Program-made: the position numbers and the translations under genes
Assembly (NCBI RefSeq): GCF_029945685.1
Contig: NZ_JAQSDA010000011.1
Coordinates: 33,026-97,025 of the forward strand
Reading direction: 5' to 3'
DNA from: Polaromonas sp.
Lineage (GTDB): Bacteria > Pseudomonadota > Gammaproteobacteria > Burkholderiales > Burkholderiaceae_C
DNA length: 64,000 nucleotides
Shown: positions 8,260 through 17,455 of the stretch, in pieces
How the letters are laid out: each line of letters opens with the position of its first letter
Numbering within the stretch: the stretch's first letter is position 1
The notes under the pieces: generated by a model
The model's input: the letters and a program-made list of their open reading frames with translations, nothing else
Told to the model about the DNA's origin: nothing
Database searches by the model: none

Positions 8260-10686
8260 ATGCAATTCCCCGAATCCTGGTTGCGCGAATTCTGCAATCC
8301 GCCCTTGAGTACCGAGCAGCTGGCCGAGACCCTGACCATGGCTGGTCTGGAAGTGGAAGACCTCAAGCCGGTCGCACCTCCCTTCAGCAAGATCGTCGTC
8401 GGCGAAATCAGGGAAGCGGTGCAGCATCCCGATGCCGACCGCCTGCGTGTCTGCCAGGTCGATGTGGGGCAGGACTCCCTGCTCAACATCGTCTGCGGCG
8501 CACCCAATGCCCGTGTCGGCATCAAGGTGCCCTGCGCGCTGGTCGGTGCCGAGCTGCCGCCCGGCGACGATGGCAAACCTTTCCTGATCAAGGTCGGCAA
8601 GTTGCGCGGCGTGGAAAGCCAGGGCATGCTTTGCTCGGCCCGGGAACTCAAGCTGTCCGACGACCATGGCGGACTGCTGGAGCTGGCGTCGGACGCGGCC
8701 GTGGGGCAGGACATTCGCGAGCACCTGAAACTCGATGACACGCTGTTCACCCTCAAGCTCACGCCCAATCTGGCGCATTGCCTGAGCGTCTATGGGATTG
8801 CCCGTGAAGTGGCTGCGCTGACCGGCGCGCCGTTGGTGAGCCCGTCCTTTCCGACGGTCGCGGTGGCCGGTGCGGACAAGCTGCCGGTCCGGATCAGTGC
8901 CCCTGATCTGTGCGGCCGTTTTTCCGGTCGCATCGTGCGCAAGGTCAATACGAAAGCGGTCACCCCGCCGTGGATGGTGGACCGGCTCGCGCGATGCGGC
9001 CAGCGCAGCGTCACCGCGCTGGTGGATATTTCGAACTACGTGATGTTCGAGCTGGGTCGGCCTTCGCATATTTTCGACCTGGACAGGATCCATGGCGGAC
9101 TCGACGTGCGTTGGGGCCACGCCGGCGAGACGCTCAAACTGCTCAACGGCAGCACCGTGACGGTGGACGACAAAGTCGGCGTGATTGCCGACGACAGCCA
9201 GGTCGAGTCGCTGGCCGGCATCATGGGCGGCGATGCCACTGCGGTGTCGGACGAGACAGAAAACATTTATGTCGAGGCTGCCTTCTGGTGGCCCAAGGCG
9301 ATTGCCGGGCGGTCGCGCCGCTACAACTTCTCCACCGATGCCGGCCACCGTTTCGAGCGTGGTGTCGATCCCGGCCAGACGGTCGAGCATATTGAACGTA
9401 TCACCCAGCTGATTCTCGAAATTTGCGGCACGGCGGACACCGTGTGCGGCCCGATCGACGATGTTCGGGTCAATATGCCGGAGGCGGCTCCCGTCACCTT
9501 GCGGGTCGCTCGGGCCATCAAGGTCATCGGCATGCCCCTGACGCAGACCCAGTGCGCTGACGCGCTGCGCCGCCTGGGCTTGCCTGTGGCTGAAGGGGAG
9601 GGCACGCTGACGGTCACGCCGCCCAGCTACCGCTTCGACCTGCAGATCGAGGAAGACCTGATCGAGGAAGTGGTGCGCATGGTGGGTTACCAGCAACTGC
9701 CGGCCACGCCTCCGCTGGCGCCCATCACCGCACGTATCCGTCCAGAGGCGCGGCGCAGTGCATTTGCCGTGCGCCGCGCGCTGGCGGCCCTGGGCTACCA
9801 GGAAACCATCAACTTCAGTTTTGTCGAAGAACGCTGGGAGCATGAGCTTGCCGGCAACCCCCATCCCATCAAGCTGCTCAACCCGATTGCCAGCCAGATG
9901 AGCGTGATGCGTTCGTCGCTGATCGGCTCTTTGTTGCAGGTTCTCAAGTTCAATCTCGACCGCAAAGCCGGTCGCGTCAACGTGTTTGAGCTGGGGCGTG
10001 TCTTTCTGCGCGACGCGCGCAGCCAGAACACCGACACCACCGTTGCCGGTTTTGACCAGCCCATGCGGGTCGCCGGTTTAGCCTACGGGCCGCGCGACAC
10101 CCTGCAATGGGGCCGGTCGGACAAGGGCGTGGATTTCTTCGACGTCAAGGGCGACCTACAGGCCCTGCTGGCGCCGTTACAGGCGGTGTTTGCCCCTGCG
10201 GCCCACCCCGCCATGCACCCGGGCCGCTGCGCCAGTGTTGTCATAGACGGCGTGGCGGCGGGCTTTGTCGGCGAGCTGCATCCGCAGTGGCGCCAGGGCT
10301 ACGAGCTGGCGCAGGCGCCGATTGTTTTTGAACTGGCGCTCGATGTCGTGCTGCAGCGTCCCGTGCCCGCCTTCCAGCCGGTGAGCAAACTCCAGCCGGT
10401 CGAGCGTGACATTGCGGTGATTGTTGCCGAAGCAGTGACCCATTCGGCGCTGCTGGCGGCGATCCACGGTGCGGACACGCGAGGTCTGCTCAAGTCGGCG
10501 ACGCTGTTTGACATCTACCGGCCGCAACAGGCCAATGCCGCGATGCAGCTCGGCGAAAAAAGCCTGGCGGTGCGCTTGGTGCTTGGCAGCGACGACGCTA
10601 CACTGACCGAGGAGCAGATTGACGCGGCGATCAAGGCCGTGCTCGACAATCTGGGCAGTAGCCTGCAGGCACGTTTGCGTGCATAG
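8260..10686 (+). CDS. pheT: Phenylalanyl-tRNA synthetase, beta subunit
   Basis: The 808-residue beta subunit (E. coli 795) carries the tRNA-binding OB fold near residues 40-150, the B3/B4 editing module, the B5 DNA-binding-like domain, a catalytically silent class II-like core and the C-terminal ferredoxin-fold anticodon-binding domain. The family N-terminus MQFPESWLREFCNPPLS starts at ATG 8260; the open frame extends upstream into pheS but that part is not homologous. It is followed by ihfA, the conserved pheST-ihfA order. Confidence 0.97.
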   Translation: MQFPESWLREFCNPPLSTEQLAETLTMAGLEVEDLKPVAPPFSKIVVGEIREAVQHPDADRLRVCQVDVGQDSLLNIVCGAPNARVGIKVPCALVGAELPPGDDGKPFLIKVGKLRGVESQGMLCSARELKLSDDHGGLLELASDAAVGQDIREHLKLDDTLFTLKLTPNLAHCLSVYGIAREVAALTGAPLVSPSFPTVAVAGADKLPVRISAPDLCGRFSGRIVRKVNTKAVTPPWMVDRLARCGQRSVTALVDISNYVMFELGRPSHIFDLDRIHGGLDVRWGHAGETLKLLNGSTVTVDDKVGVIADDSQVESLAGIMGGDATAVSDETENIYVEAAFWWPKAIAGRSRRYNFSTDAGHRFERGVDPGQTVEHIERITQLILEICGTADTVCGPIDDVRVNMPEAAPVTLRVARAIKVIGMPLTQTQCADALRRLGLPVAEGEGTLTVTPPSYRFDLQIEEDLIEEVVRMVGYQQLPATPPLAPITARIRPEARRSAFAVRRALAALGYQETINFSFVEERWEHELAGNPHPIKLLNPIASQMSVMRSSLIGSLLQVLKFNLDRKAGRVNVFELGRVFLRDARSQNTDTTVAGFDQPMRVAGLAYGPRDTLQWGRSDKGVDFFDVKGDLQALLAPLQAVFAPAAHPAMHPGRCASVVIDGVAAGFVGELHPQWRQGYELAQAPIVFELALDVVLQRPVPAFQPVSKLQPVERDIAVIVAEAVTHSALLAAIHGADTRGLLKSATLFDIYRPQQANAAMQLGEKSLAVRLVLGSDDATLTEEQIDAAIKAVLDNLGSSLQARLRA

Positions 10687-10726
10687 GGCAGGGAACACAA
10701 CAACAGTGAACAGCGAGGAGCGCGTC

Positions 10727-11053
10727 GTGGAATTTTCCGTTGAAAGTCTTGAGAGCCCGGCGCTGACCAAAGCTCATCTCGCGGAGTTGCTGTTTGAACA
10801 GATCGGCCTGAACAAGCGCGAATCCAAGGACATGATCGACGCGTTTTTCGACCTGATCTCCGACAGCCTGGTCGACGGCAACGATGTGAAGATTTCCGGT
10901 TTCGGCAATTTCCAGATCCGCACCAAGGCACCGCGCCCGGGGCGCAACCCGCGTACCGGCGAATCCATTCCCATTCAGGCACGTCGGGTGGTGACTTTTC
11001 ACGCCAGTCACAAACTCAAAGAGCAGATCCAGAGCCAGACTGGACCCGGTTGA
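10727..11053 (+). CDS. ihfA: Integration host factor, alpha subunit
   Basis: A 108-residue DNA-bending protein of the HU/IHF family that works with IhfB in nucleoid structure, recombination and sigma-54 promoters. The body (LTKAHLAELLFEQIGLNKRE) and the DNA-inserting arm with GRNPRTGESIPI are canonical. GTG 10727 is chosen because GAGGAG (10714-10719) stands 7 nt before it; an earlier GTG at 10706 lacks such a site. Cotranscription with pheST is likely. Confidence 0.95.
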   Translation: MEFSVESLESPALTKAHLAELLFEQIGLNKRESKDMIDAFFDLISDSLVDGNDVKISGFGNFQIRTKAPRPGRNPRTGESIPIQARRVVTFHASHKLKEQIQSQTGPG

Positions 11054-11214
11054 AAGGCACCCGCCCCGCCAGCCAAGGTCAGTTCTGTCCCCGTCAGGCC
11101 GCGCCATCGCCTTGCAGGAAGCTTTTGTGTGTGGAAACATCACTTTTTGGCTGGAGCAATTGCAGTACCGCTTGTTGCTTAAACAACACATCAAATTTTG
11201 TTGTTTGTAACTAT

Positions 11215-11243
11215 TTGCACTAAGGTTCCTGTTAGAGTAAATT
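11215..11243 (+). promoter_or_regulatory. Sigma-70-like promoter upstream of the MerR-type gene
   Basis: TTGCAC (11215-11220) and TAAATT (11238-11243) are separated by exactly 17 bp, 32 bp before the proposed start. Upstream, AAACAAC and GTTGTTT (about 11180-11207) form an inverted repeat that could be an operator. The region is AT-rich relative to both neighbours. Confidence 0.6.
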
Positions 11244-11274
11244 TGTAGCTTCATCTCATAGCGTATTGATTTAA

Positions 11275-11754
11275 TTGGAGAAAACTCTCCCCCCCATTCC
11301 CGCCAAACGTTACTTCACCATCGGTGAAGTCAGCGATCTCTGCGGAGTCAAACCTCATGTGCTCCGTTATTGGGAGCAAGAGTTCACGCAGTTGCGCCCG
11401 ATGAAGAGGCGAGGCAACCGCCGCTACTACCAGCACCACGAGGTGTTGATGATCCGGCGCATTCGCGACCTGCTCTACGACCAGGGTTTCACCATCAGCG
11501 GTGCGCGCAACAAGCTGCAGGAGATCGTGCAGACCGAACGTGACAAGCGCCGCAACGGTGAAGTCATGCTCGACGGCGTGGATGTCGTTGAAGCGGGCGA
11601 TTCGATTCTTGACGACTTTGGCGACTCGGTGGATTTTGAAGACAGTGCGTCCGATATGGCGCCCTTGCCTGATGGCAGTGCGGCCCAGCAAAGGCTGCAG
11701 CTGCTACGCCGGGAATTGTTCGAAATTCGCGATTTGCTCAGTGCCACTTACTGA
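11275..11754 (+). CDS. MerR-family transcriptional regulator
   Basis: A 159-residue regulator with the N-terminal MerR winged helix (about residues 10-80: RYFTIGEVSDLCGVKPHVLR, then YWEQEF), a short dimerisation coil and an acidic C-terminal tail. It lacks the Cys or effector-binding domain seen in metal-sensing members, so the signal is unknown. This gene conventionally follows ihfA in Burkholderiales. The start is probably TTG 11275; no good ribosome binding site precedes it and the mRNA may be nearly leaderless (promoter 32 bp upstream). Confidence 0.85.
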   Translation: MEKTLPPIPAKRYFTIGEVSDLCGVKPHVLRYWEQEFTQLRPMKRRGNRRYYQHHEVLMIRRIRDLLYDQGFTISGARNKLQEIVQTERDKRRNGEVMLDGVDVVEAGDSILDDFGDSVDFEDSASDMAPLPDGSAAQQRLQLLRRELFEIRDLLSATY

Positions 11755-11774
11755 AACAGCCCGAACAAGCACGC

Positions 11775-11780
11775 TATAAT
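11775..11780 (+). promoter_or_regulatory. -10 box of tRNA-Pro
   Basis: A perfect TATAAT lies 11 bp before the mature tRNA 5' end. A weak -35-like TGAAAC is found about 17 bp upstream at 11752. Confidence 0.6.
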
Positions 11781-11791
11781 TTGAAGCTTGA

Positions 11792-11868
11792 CGGTGTGTG
11801 GCGCAGCCTGGTAGCGCACTTGCATGGGGTGCAAGGGGTCGAAGGTTCGAATCCTTTCACACCGACCA
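11792..11868 (+). tRNA. tRNA-Pro (anticodon GGG)
   Basis: A 77-nt cloverleaf. The acceptor stem pairs CGGTGTG (11792-11798) with CACACCG (11858-11864). The anticodon arm CTTGC-ATGGGGT-GCAAG puts GGG at positions 34-36. The T arm contains GGTTCGAATCC. The CCA end is encoded (11866-11868). It reads CCC/CCU proline codons. Confidence 0.95.
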
Positions 11869-11879
11869 TAAGTAATGTC

Positions 11880-11915
11880 AAAAGCCTCCTAACAGTGATG
11901 TTAGGAGGCTTTTTT
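11880..11915 (+). terminator. Rho-independent terminator of tRNA-Pro
   Basis: AAAAGCCTCCTAACA pairs perfectly with TGTTAGGAGGCTTTT around a GTGA loop, ending in a run of T. Confidence 0.93.
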
Positions 11916-12270
11916 CATGGGCGAATCCATCGCTTGCGCTGGACAGGAACATCCAGTCTCAACGCGGCAGTCAGGGCCGGGCACAAAAATCGGGACAAGG
12001 CTCTCTAAAACGTTGGGCATTGGTGCGTCACGCGCTAAACTGACCGAAAGCACCGCGGGATACCCGGGTGCCCGACCTTGTTGGCGCGGTGTCCGGCGTG
12101 CATGAAGGTGCTCTCCGCAATTCAGAAGGCGACCCATGAAAGAGCTGACATATGACGGTGGTCCATCGGAATATTTCCCGGGCGCAATCCGGGGCCACCA
12201 CGGATGACGGCCTGGGCAGGTCGTTTGCTGTGGGACATCGCCGGCCAAGTGTCCGGATGAGTTTCAGCAC
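11916..12270. other. 355-bp gap without a recognisable gene
   Basis: Short open frames occur on both strands but none has a ribosome binding site or a family-like sequence. A stop (TGA) lies in frame shortly before the kinase start at 12271. The kinase promoter must lie here, but I cannot place it with confidence. Confidence 0.5.
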
Positions 12271-14502
12271 GTGAGCGAAACACAATTTCGCCTGTTGACC
12301 GACGCGATGTCCCAGATTGTCTGGGTGATGCGGGCCGATGGCGCCTACACCTGGTTCAATCAACGCTGGCTGGATTACACCGGTTTGTCCCTGGAAGAGA
12401 GCCTTGATCACGGCTTTTCCGGCCAGATTCATCCCGATGACGAACTGCGTGCCTCCGGGCTTCTGGAGCAGGCGCTCGCGAGCGGCGATCCCTGTGAGAT
12501 CGAATACCGGCTGCGCCGCGCAGACGGTGTTTATCGCTGGATGTTGTGCCGCGCACTCCCGCAGAGCGACGCCGCGGGGCAGACGACTCAATGGCTCGGC
12601 ACCCTGACTGACATCGATGCGCTGAAACAGGCATCGGAACTCCTGGAGAAGGATATCTTCATGACCCGTATTGCCGGTCGGGTCGCGCGCCTGGGCGGAT
12701 GGACGATCGACCTGCCGGAGCGCGTGTTGACCTGGTCGGTCGAAAACTGCCTGATCCACGACGTACCACCGGGTTACACGCCGACACTGGAAGAGGGGAT
12801 TGGCTACTTTCTGCCGGAGCACCGGCACATCGTCATCCAGCATGTGGAGGCTTGCGCGCAGCACGGTACGCCCTATGAATTTGTACTTCCCAAGATGACT
12901 GCCAAAGGCAGGCGCATCTGGGTGCGCTCACTTGGCGAGGCGGTGAGGGATGCTTCCGGAAAAATTGTCCGCATTCAAGGGGCGTTCCAGGACATCTCGG
13001 AGCAGAAGGCTGCGGAGGCCCATACACGCGACCTTGAGACACAGCTTGCCACCACGCTGGAAAGCATCACGGACGGTTTTTGCCTGATCAACACCGACTG
13101 GAAGTTCACCTTTCTCAATAGTCAGGCCGAGCGAATGCTCCAGCGCCACCGGGACGATTTGCTGGGCAAACTCCTCTGGGAGGAGTTCCCCAAGGCCATG
13201 GGCGGGGTGATAGAGCGTGAAGCCCGGCAGGCCGTTGAACACCAGCGCACGACCCGCTTTGAAACCTTTTACGAACCGCTGGAAACCTGGTTTGATATCC
13301 ATGTCTATCCCACGAAAGCGGGCATCGCTGTGTACTTTCAGGACATCACGCAGAGACGCCAGGAACATGCGCAATTGCGGCTGCTTGAAACGGCGGTGGC
13401 CCGCCTGAACGACATGGTGGTCATCACGGAGGCAGAGGCTTTCGACGATGCGGGGCCGCGCATTGTTTTTGTCAACGACGCCTTTGAGCGCCACACCGGT
13501 TACAGCCGCCACGAGGTGATCGGAAATACCTCCAGGCTCCTGTGGGGACCCAAGACCCAGCATGCCGAGCTGGACCGTATTCGCACCGCCATGCAAAAGT
13601 GGGAGCGCGTGCGTTCGGAGATCGTCGTCTACACCAAGGCAGGCAGGGAGCTCTGGCTGGAAATCGATATCACGCCCATCACCGACAAGGCCGGCAAGCA
13701 CACCCATTGGGTGGCCGTGGAGCGCGACGTCTCCGAGCGCAGGCGGCAGCAGCAGGAAATTCTCAGTCTCAACAGCGACCTGGAGGACCGCGTCCTGCTG
13801 CGCACGGCCCAGCTGGCAACGGCGAACAAGGAGCTGGAGTCCTTTGCCTACTCTGTGTCCCATGACCTGCGCTCGCCACTCAATACCATCCACGGGTTCA
13901 GCCAGTTGCTGGCAAAAATAGATGCGGAACACATCAGCGAAAAAGGCAAACACTACCTGAACCGGATAGGCGTCGGCGTCATGCAGATGGGCGAGTTGAT
14001 CGAGGGCCTGCTGACGCTTGCCCATCTGTCCCGCGAGCAGCTGAAGTCGGAACGTGTCGACCTGTCGGCCCTGGCGCGGCGGATCGAAAACGACTGCCGG
14101 GAGAGAGAGCCCGAACGCCAGGTTCAGGTGAACATCCACGATGGACTGATCGCGCATGGCGACCCCCGATTGCTGTCATCCGTGCTGCAGAATCTGCTGG
14201 CCAATGCCTGGAAATTCAGCGCCAAGGAGCCGCTGGCGTGCATTGAGGTTGGCAGCGAGCGCGGAGCCGAAGGCGGCACCGTCTTTTTTGTGAAGGACAA
14301 CGGTGCGGGGTTTGACATGGCTTTCACTCACAAGCTGTTCGGCACCTTCGAACGCCTTCATTCGCCCGGGGACTTTCCCGGCACCGGCATCGGGCTGGCC
14401 ACGGTGAAGCGGGTGATTGAGCGTCACGGTGGCCGCGTATGGGCAGAAGGCAAACCGAATGGCGGCGCCACCTTCTTTTTCACGCTGGGGCGTTCAAACT
14501 GA
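12271..14502 (+). CDS. Multi-PAS sensor histidine kinase (orphan)
   Basis: A 743-residue kinase with no membrane segment, so probably cytoplasmic. Four PAS-type units can be followed: about 6-115, 130-250, 255-370 and 372-490, several ending in the PAC pattern (DITQRRQE, DVSERRRQ). A HisKA domain follows with the H-box SVSHDLRSPLNTIHGF, phospho-acceptor His531. The C-terminal ATPase carries the N-box LLANAWKF, DNGAGFD and GTGIGLATVKRVIERHGG. No receiver domain or response regulator gene is adjacent. GTG 12271 is preceded by GGATGAG. The signal is unknown; no residues that would fix a haem or flavin are evident by eye. Confidence 0.9.
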   Translation: MSETQFRLLTDAMSQIVWVMRADGAYTWFNQRWLDYTGLSLEESLDHGFSGQIHPDDELRASGLLEQALASGDPCEIEYRLRRADGVYRWMLCRALPQSDAAGQTTQWLGTLTDIDALKQASELLEKDIFMTRIAGRVARLGGWTIDLPERVLTWSVENCLIHDVPPGYTPTLEEGIGYFLPEHRHIVIQHVEACAQHGTPYEFVLPKMTAKGRRIWVRSLGEAVRDASGKIVRIQGAFQDISEQKAAEAHTRDLETQLATTLESITDGFCLINTDWKFTFLNSQAERMLQRHRDDLLGKLLWEEFPKAMGGVIEREARQAVEHQRTTRFETFYEPLETWFDIHVYPTKAGIAVYFQDITQRRQEHAQLRLLETAVARLNDMVVITEAEAFDDAGPRIVFVNDAFERHTGYSRHEVIGNTSRLLWGPKTQHAELDRIRTAMQKWERVRSEIVVYTKAGRELWLEIDITPITDKAGKHTHWVAVERDVSERRRQQQEILSLNSDLEDRVLLRTAQLATANKELESFAYSVSHDLRSPLNTIHGFSQLLAKIDAEHISEKGKHYLNRIGVGVMQMGELIEGLLTLAHLSREQLKSERVDLSALARRIENDCREREPERQVQVNIHDGLIAHGDPRLLSSVLQNLLANAWKFSAKEPLACIEVGSERGAEGGTVFFVKDNGAGFDMAFTHKLFGTFERLHSPGDFPGTGIGLATVKRVIERHGGRVWAEGKPNGGATFFFTLGRSN

Positions 14503-14562
14503 TCTTCTCCCGCCTGCAGCAAGGCCTGGTTTGGTAGCGCCTGTCCGGTGGGCGGTTTTCCT

Positions 14563-15555
14563 TCAGGCGATGGCGGGATCGGGTACCGTCTGCGGCGCCT
14601 GCGCAGCGCCCGGGGGCGTGGCGGCCGCATCGTGCGCCAGCTCGCCGCCCAGTGCTTCCAGCAGGTCCGGAATCAGGGCTGACAGTTCACCCGTCACGAT
14701 GGCGGCATCGGCATCGAAGCCGTCATCGTCCTTGCCCCTGTCCTGGACTCCGTCCAGCACCACGTCAAGCAGCTTGAGTTTTCTGATCTGGGCCAAGTCA
14801 GTCAGCACGAAGGACACGCGGTCGTTCCAGGTCATGGCCAGCTGTGTCGGCACCTTGCCCGCGGCGATGTGTTCTGCAACTTCGTCGATCTCCAGCGTGT
14901 GGCGCGAATAACGGACCGTTGATTTCTGGTCGTCGGGCATCTTGAGTTCGCAGTCCCGGTCTATGGTGAAGCCGACGGGAGCCTCCCGGCTGGCAAGCCA
15001 GTGCGCCATGGCGATCGCGGCCGACATGGTGGTCTGCACAGGTCGTGCCATGAGGCCTGTGCCCGATCCCGGTACCCCGCTGAGCGCTTCCAGCAACTGG
15101 CTCACCACCTTGTCAGCACCGGTGAGGCTGCCCGAGTCCACGACCAGCAACTTGTGGACCGGATCCACCCACAAGGTGGTGGTCGAGCGTTTGGTGAAGG
15201 CGCGCGGCAGCAGGTCGAGAATGACTTCTTCCTTGAACTCTTTCTTGATCCTGGCGCCCACGCGCTCATGGCCGGTTTCCTGTTTGTATTTTTCAATCCG
15301 TTGATCGACAGCGTCCTTGATGGCCGAGGCGGGCAGAGGCCGGCGTTCCGTGCACAGGCGCAGGATAAGCTGCGGACCGACACTTTCAGCCAGCACCGTG
15401 CTCTTGTTGCCGCGCGGGGGCACCCATCCGCTGGACTCCGCCTGCGTCGCGCCGCAGGGTACGAATCGGGTCGCCTGAAGCACTTCTTCCAGTGCTTCAA
15501 GGGGCGGCAGAGTGAAGTCGTCGGCAATGCGGAAAAAGGAAGCGGCTTTGAACAT
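14563..15555 (-). CDS. rdgC: Recombination-associated protein RdgC
   Basis: A 330-residue ring-forming DNA-binding protein, in E. coli a competitor of RecA loading. The N-terminus MFKAASFFRIADDFTLPP, the GWVPPRG motif and the VGPQLILRLCTERR stretch are family-typical. The C-terminus ends in a low-complexity Ala/Pro tail. It stands alone on the minus strand, converging with the histidine kinase. Confidence 0.94.
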   Translation of the reverse strand: MFKAASFFRIADDFTLPPLEALEEVLQATRFVPCGATQAESSGWVPPRGNKSTVLAESVGPQLILRLCTERRPLPASAIKDAVDQRIEKYKQETGHERVGARIKKEFKEEVILDLLPRAFTKRSTTTLWVDPVHKLLVVDSGSLTGADKVVSQLLEALSGVPGSGTGLMARPVQTTMSAAIAMAHWLASREAPVGFTIDRDCELKMPDDQKSTVRYSRHTLEIDEVAEHIAAGKVPTQLAMTWNDRVSFVLTDLAQIRKLKLLDVVLDGVQDRGKDDDGFDADAAIVTGELSALIPDLLEALGGELAHDAAATPPGAAQAPQTVPDPAIA

Positions 15556-15711
15556 GAAATTCCGGTGTGGGGTGTCAGGGGGGGGCGGCCAGCAGGCCGG
15601 TCAGAAAGCGCGGCGGAGTGCGCGTGGCTGCCGAAATTCTAAGTGACACTCAGGACGAATGAGGCACTTGCTTACCTTGAGGGTGCGAAACGCAGCATCG
15701 CGAACGCGAAC

Positions 15712-16257
15712 TCATGCGACATCGATCACGTGGATGCCGTACGCGCCCTGGCGCCGGTCTGAAAAATAGCAGGCCAGCGTTTCTTTCACGGTCCTGAAAG
15801 CCAGGTCGTCCCAGGGGATTTCTGCTTCGGTGAACAGCCTGGCCTCGATCGTTTCGTGGCCAGGATGGAACTGCTCACTGAGCAGCCGCGCGCGGTAGTA
15901 GAGATGGACCTGGCCCACACGTTCCACATTCATCACACTGAACAGGTCTTCCATTTCAAACTGTGCGCCGGCCTCCTCATCGGTTTCGCGTGCCGCGCCC
16001 TGCGCCGTGGTTTCGTTGAGTTCCATGAAGCCCGCAGGCAGGGTCCACTTGCCCCAGCGCGGTTCGATGTTGCGTTTGCAAAGCAGCACCTTGTCGCCCC
16101 AATGCGGCACAGTGCCGACAACATTGAGCGGGTTTTCGTAATGGATGGTGCCGCAGGCCGGGCAGACAGCCCGCTCCCGCGTGTCTCCGTCATCTGGTAC
16201 GCGGTAAGTCACCGCGGCGCCGCAGTTTCTGCAATGTTTGATGGGACTACGGTACAT
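15712..16257 (-). CDS. NUDIX hydrolase with zinc ribbon
   Basis: A 181-residue protein. The N-terminal zinc ribbon has Cys9/Cys12 (CRNC) and Cys32/Cys35 (CPAC), as in NADH-pyrophosphatase-like NUDIX proteins. The Nudix box (about 76-98) reads GFMELNETTAQGAARETDEE and continues AG, keeping the RE..EE metal ligands. It probably hydrolyses a nucleoside-diphosphate-linked compound; the substrate is unknown. It lies just beyond the TRAP operon terminator and has its own start at ATG 16257. Confidence 0.85.
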   Translation of the reverse strand: MYRSPIKHCRNCGAAVTYRVPDDGDTRERAVCPACGTIHYENPLNVVGTVPHWGDKVLLCKRNIEPRWGKWTLPAGFMELNETTAQGAARETDEEAGAQFEMEDLFSVMNVERVGQVHLYYRARLLSEQFHPGHETIEARLFTEAEIPWDDLAFRTVKETLACYFSDRRQGAYGIHVIDVA

Positions 16258-16280
16258 GGAAGCCAGTTTAGTTTGAAACC

Positions 16281-16303
16281 AAAAAGGGCTCCCGAGGGAG
16301 CCC
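16281..16303 (-). terminator. Terminator of the TRAP/gentisate operon
   Basis: GGGCTCC 16286-16292 pairs with GGAGCCC 16297-16303. On the minus strand the stem is followed by five T (the AAAAA at 16281-16285), just past the end of the TRAP binding-protein gene. Confidence 0.85.
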
Positions 16304-16323
16304 TTTGTGCCAGGCGTCTGCGC

Positions 16324-17376
16324 TCAGGCTTTGGTGGTTTTGGTGTGTTTCTCGATCAGGCTGCGGGCCGTGCCCAGCAATTTCTTGCCGTCGAACCCGC
16401 GCTTGTTCATGTCCTCGACCCACTCGACCTCCACCGTGCGTGACTTGCGGCGGAACTCCTGGGCTTCTGCCGGGCTGACGGTGTAGATCGTGTTGCCGCG
16501 GTCGCTGGCGGTCTTGCGGCCCGGAACGTCATTGCCCTGCTGCACCTTGCCCAGCCATGCCGAGGTGGCCATGCCGGAGTTGTTGTCGATGACCTTTTTC
16601 AGGTCAGGGGCCAGCGAGTTGTACTTGGCTTTGTTCATGGCCATCACGAAAGTGGTGGTGTACAGGCTACCGCCGGCTGGATCGAACTCGGCATGGAACT
16701 TGGTGAGCTCGTTGACCTTGACCGACGGCACCACTTCCCAGGGAATCACGCAGCCATTGATGGTGCCCTTGCTCAGTGCATCGGTGATGGCCGGCAGGGG
16801 CATGCCGACCGGAATGGCGCCCAGCATACCCATCAGCTTGGTGACCTGGCGGGTGGGTGCGCGCATTTTGAGTCCACGCATGTCGGCGATGGACCGGACG
16901 GGTTTGTCGACGGTATGGATCACGCCGGGACCATGCACCTGAAGCGCGATGACCTGCGTGTCCTTGAATTCGTCCGGTGCCATGGTCTGCACGTATTCCC
17001 AGTAGGCCTTGGAAGTTGCTTCAGCGTTGGACATCATGAAGGGCAGCTCAAACACCTCGACGCGCGGGAAGCGTCCAGCCGTATTCCCAGGCAAGGTCCA
17101 GACCACATCCACGACACCGTCCTTGGCCTGGTCATACAGCTGCACCGGAGTACCGCCCAGTTGCATGGCAGGGTAAGCCTCGAACTTGATGCGGCCGCCC
17201 GACTCCTTCTCGACCTTGTCCATCCAGGGCTTGTGCATGCCCAGCCAGACGTTGGACGCTGGCGACATGAAGGTGTGAAATTTCAGGGTGACCGCCTGCT
17301 GGGCCAGGCCCGACAGGGCGGGCGCTCCCAGCGCAGCCGCTGCGCCGGTTTTGAGAAGAGTACGTCGCTGAATCAT
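16324..17376 (-). CDS. TRAP transporter solute-binding protein (DctP type)
   Basis: A 350-residue periplasmic binding protein. The N-terminus MIQRRTLLKTGAAAALGAPA has twin arginines and a hydrophobic stretch, suggesting Tat or Sec export, cleaved near LAQQ. The body has the DctP fold with the conserved region around KMRAPTRQVTKLM that contains the Arg binding the substrate carboxylate. It is the last gene of the operon, after the two membrane subunits. The gentisate genes upstream suggest uptake of an aromatic acid, but this is inference. Confidence 0.9.
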   Translation of the reverse strand: MIQRRTLLKTGAAAALGAPALSGLAQQAVTLKFHTFMSPASNVWLGMHKPWMDKVEKESGGRIKFEAYPAMQLGGTPVQLYDQAKDGVVDVVWTLPGNTAGRFPRVEVFELPFMMSNAEATSKAYWEYVQTMAPDEFKDTQVIALQVHGPGVIHTVDKPVRSIADMRGLKMRAPTRQVTKLMGMLGAIPVGMPLPAITDALSKGTINGCVIPWEVVPSVKVNELTKFHAEFDPAGGSLYTTTFVMAMNKAKYNSLAPDLKKVIDNNSGMATSAWLGKVQQGNDVPGRKTASDRGNTIYTVSPAEAQEFRRKSRTVEVEWVEDMNKRGFDGKKLLGTARSLIEKHTKTTKA

Positions 17377-17455
17377 GTGTTGTCTCCGGTAAGGGTGGTT
17401 GTAAATTAATGCAGGAAAAACAGTTTGTGAACCCGTGATTGCCCTGATGGGGCCG

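Noticed and set aside
11917..12105. 62-codon ORF after the tRNA terminator
   Set aside because: Its ATG lies in the terminator T-run with no ribosome binding site, and the sequence resembles no known protein.
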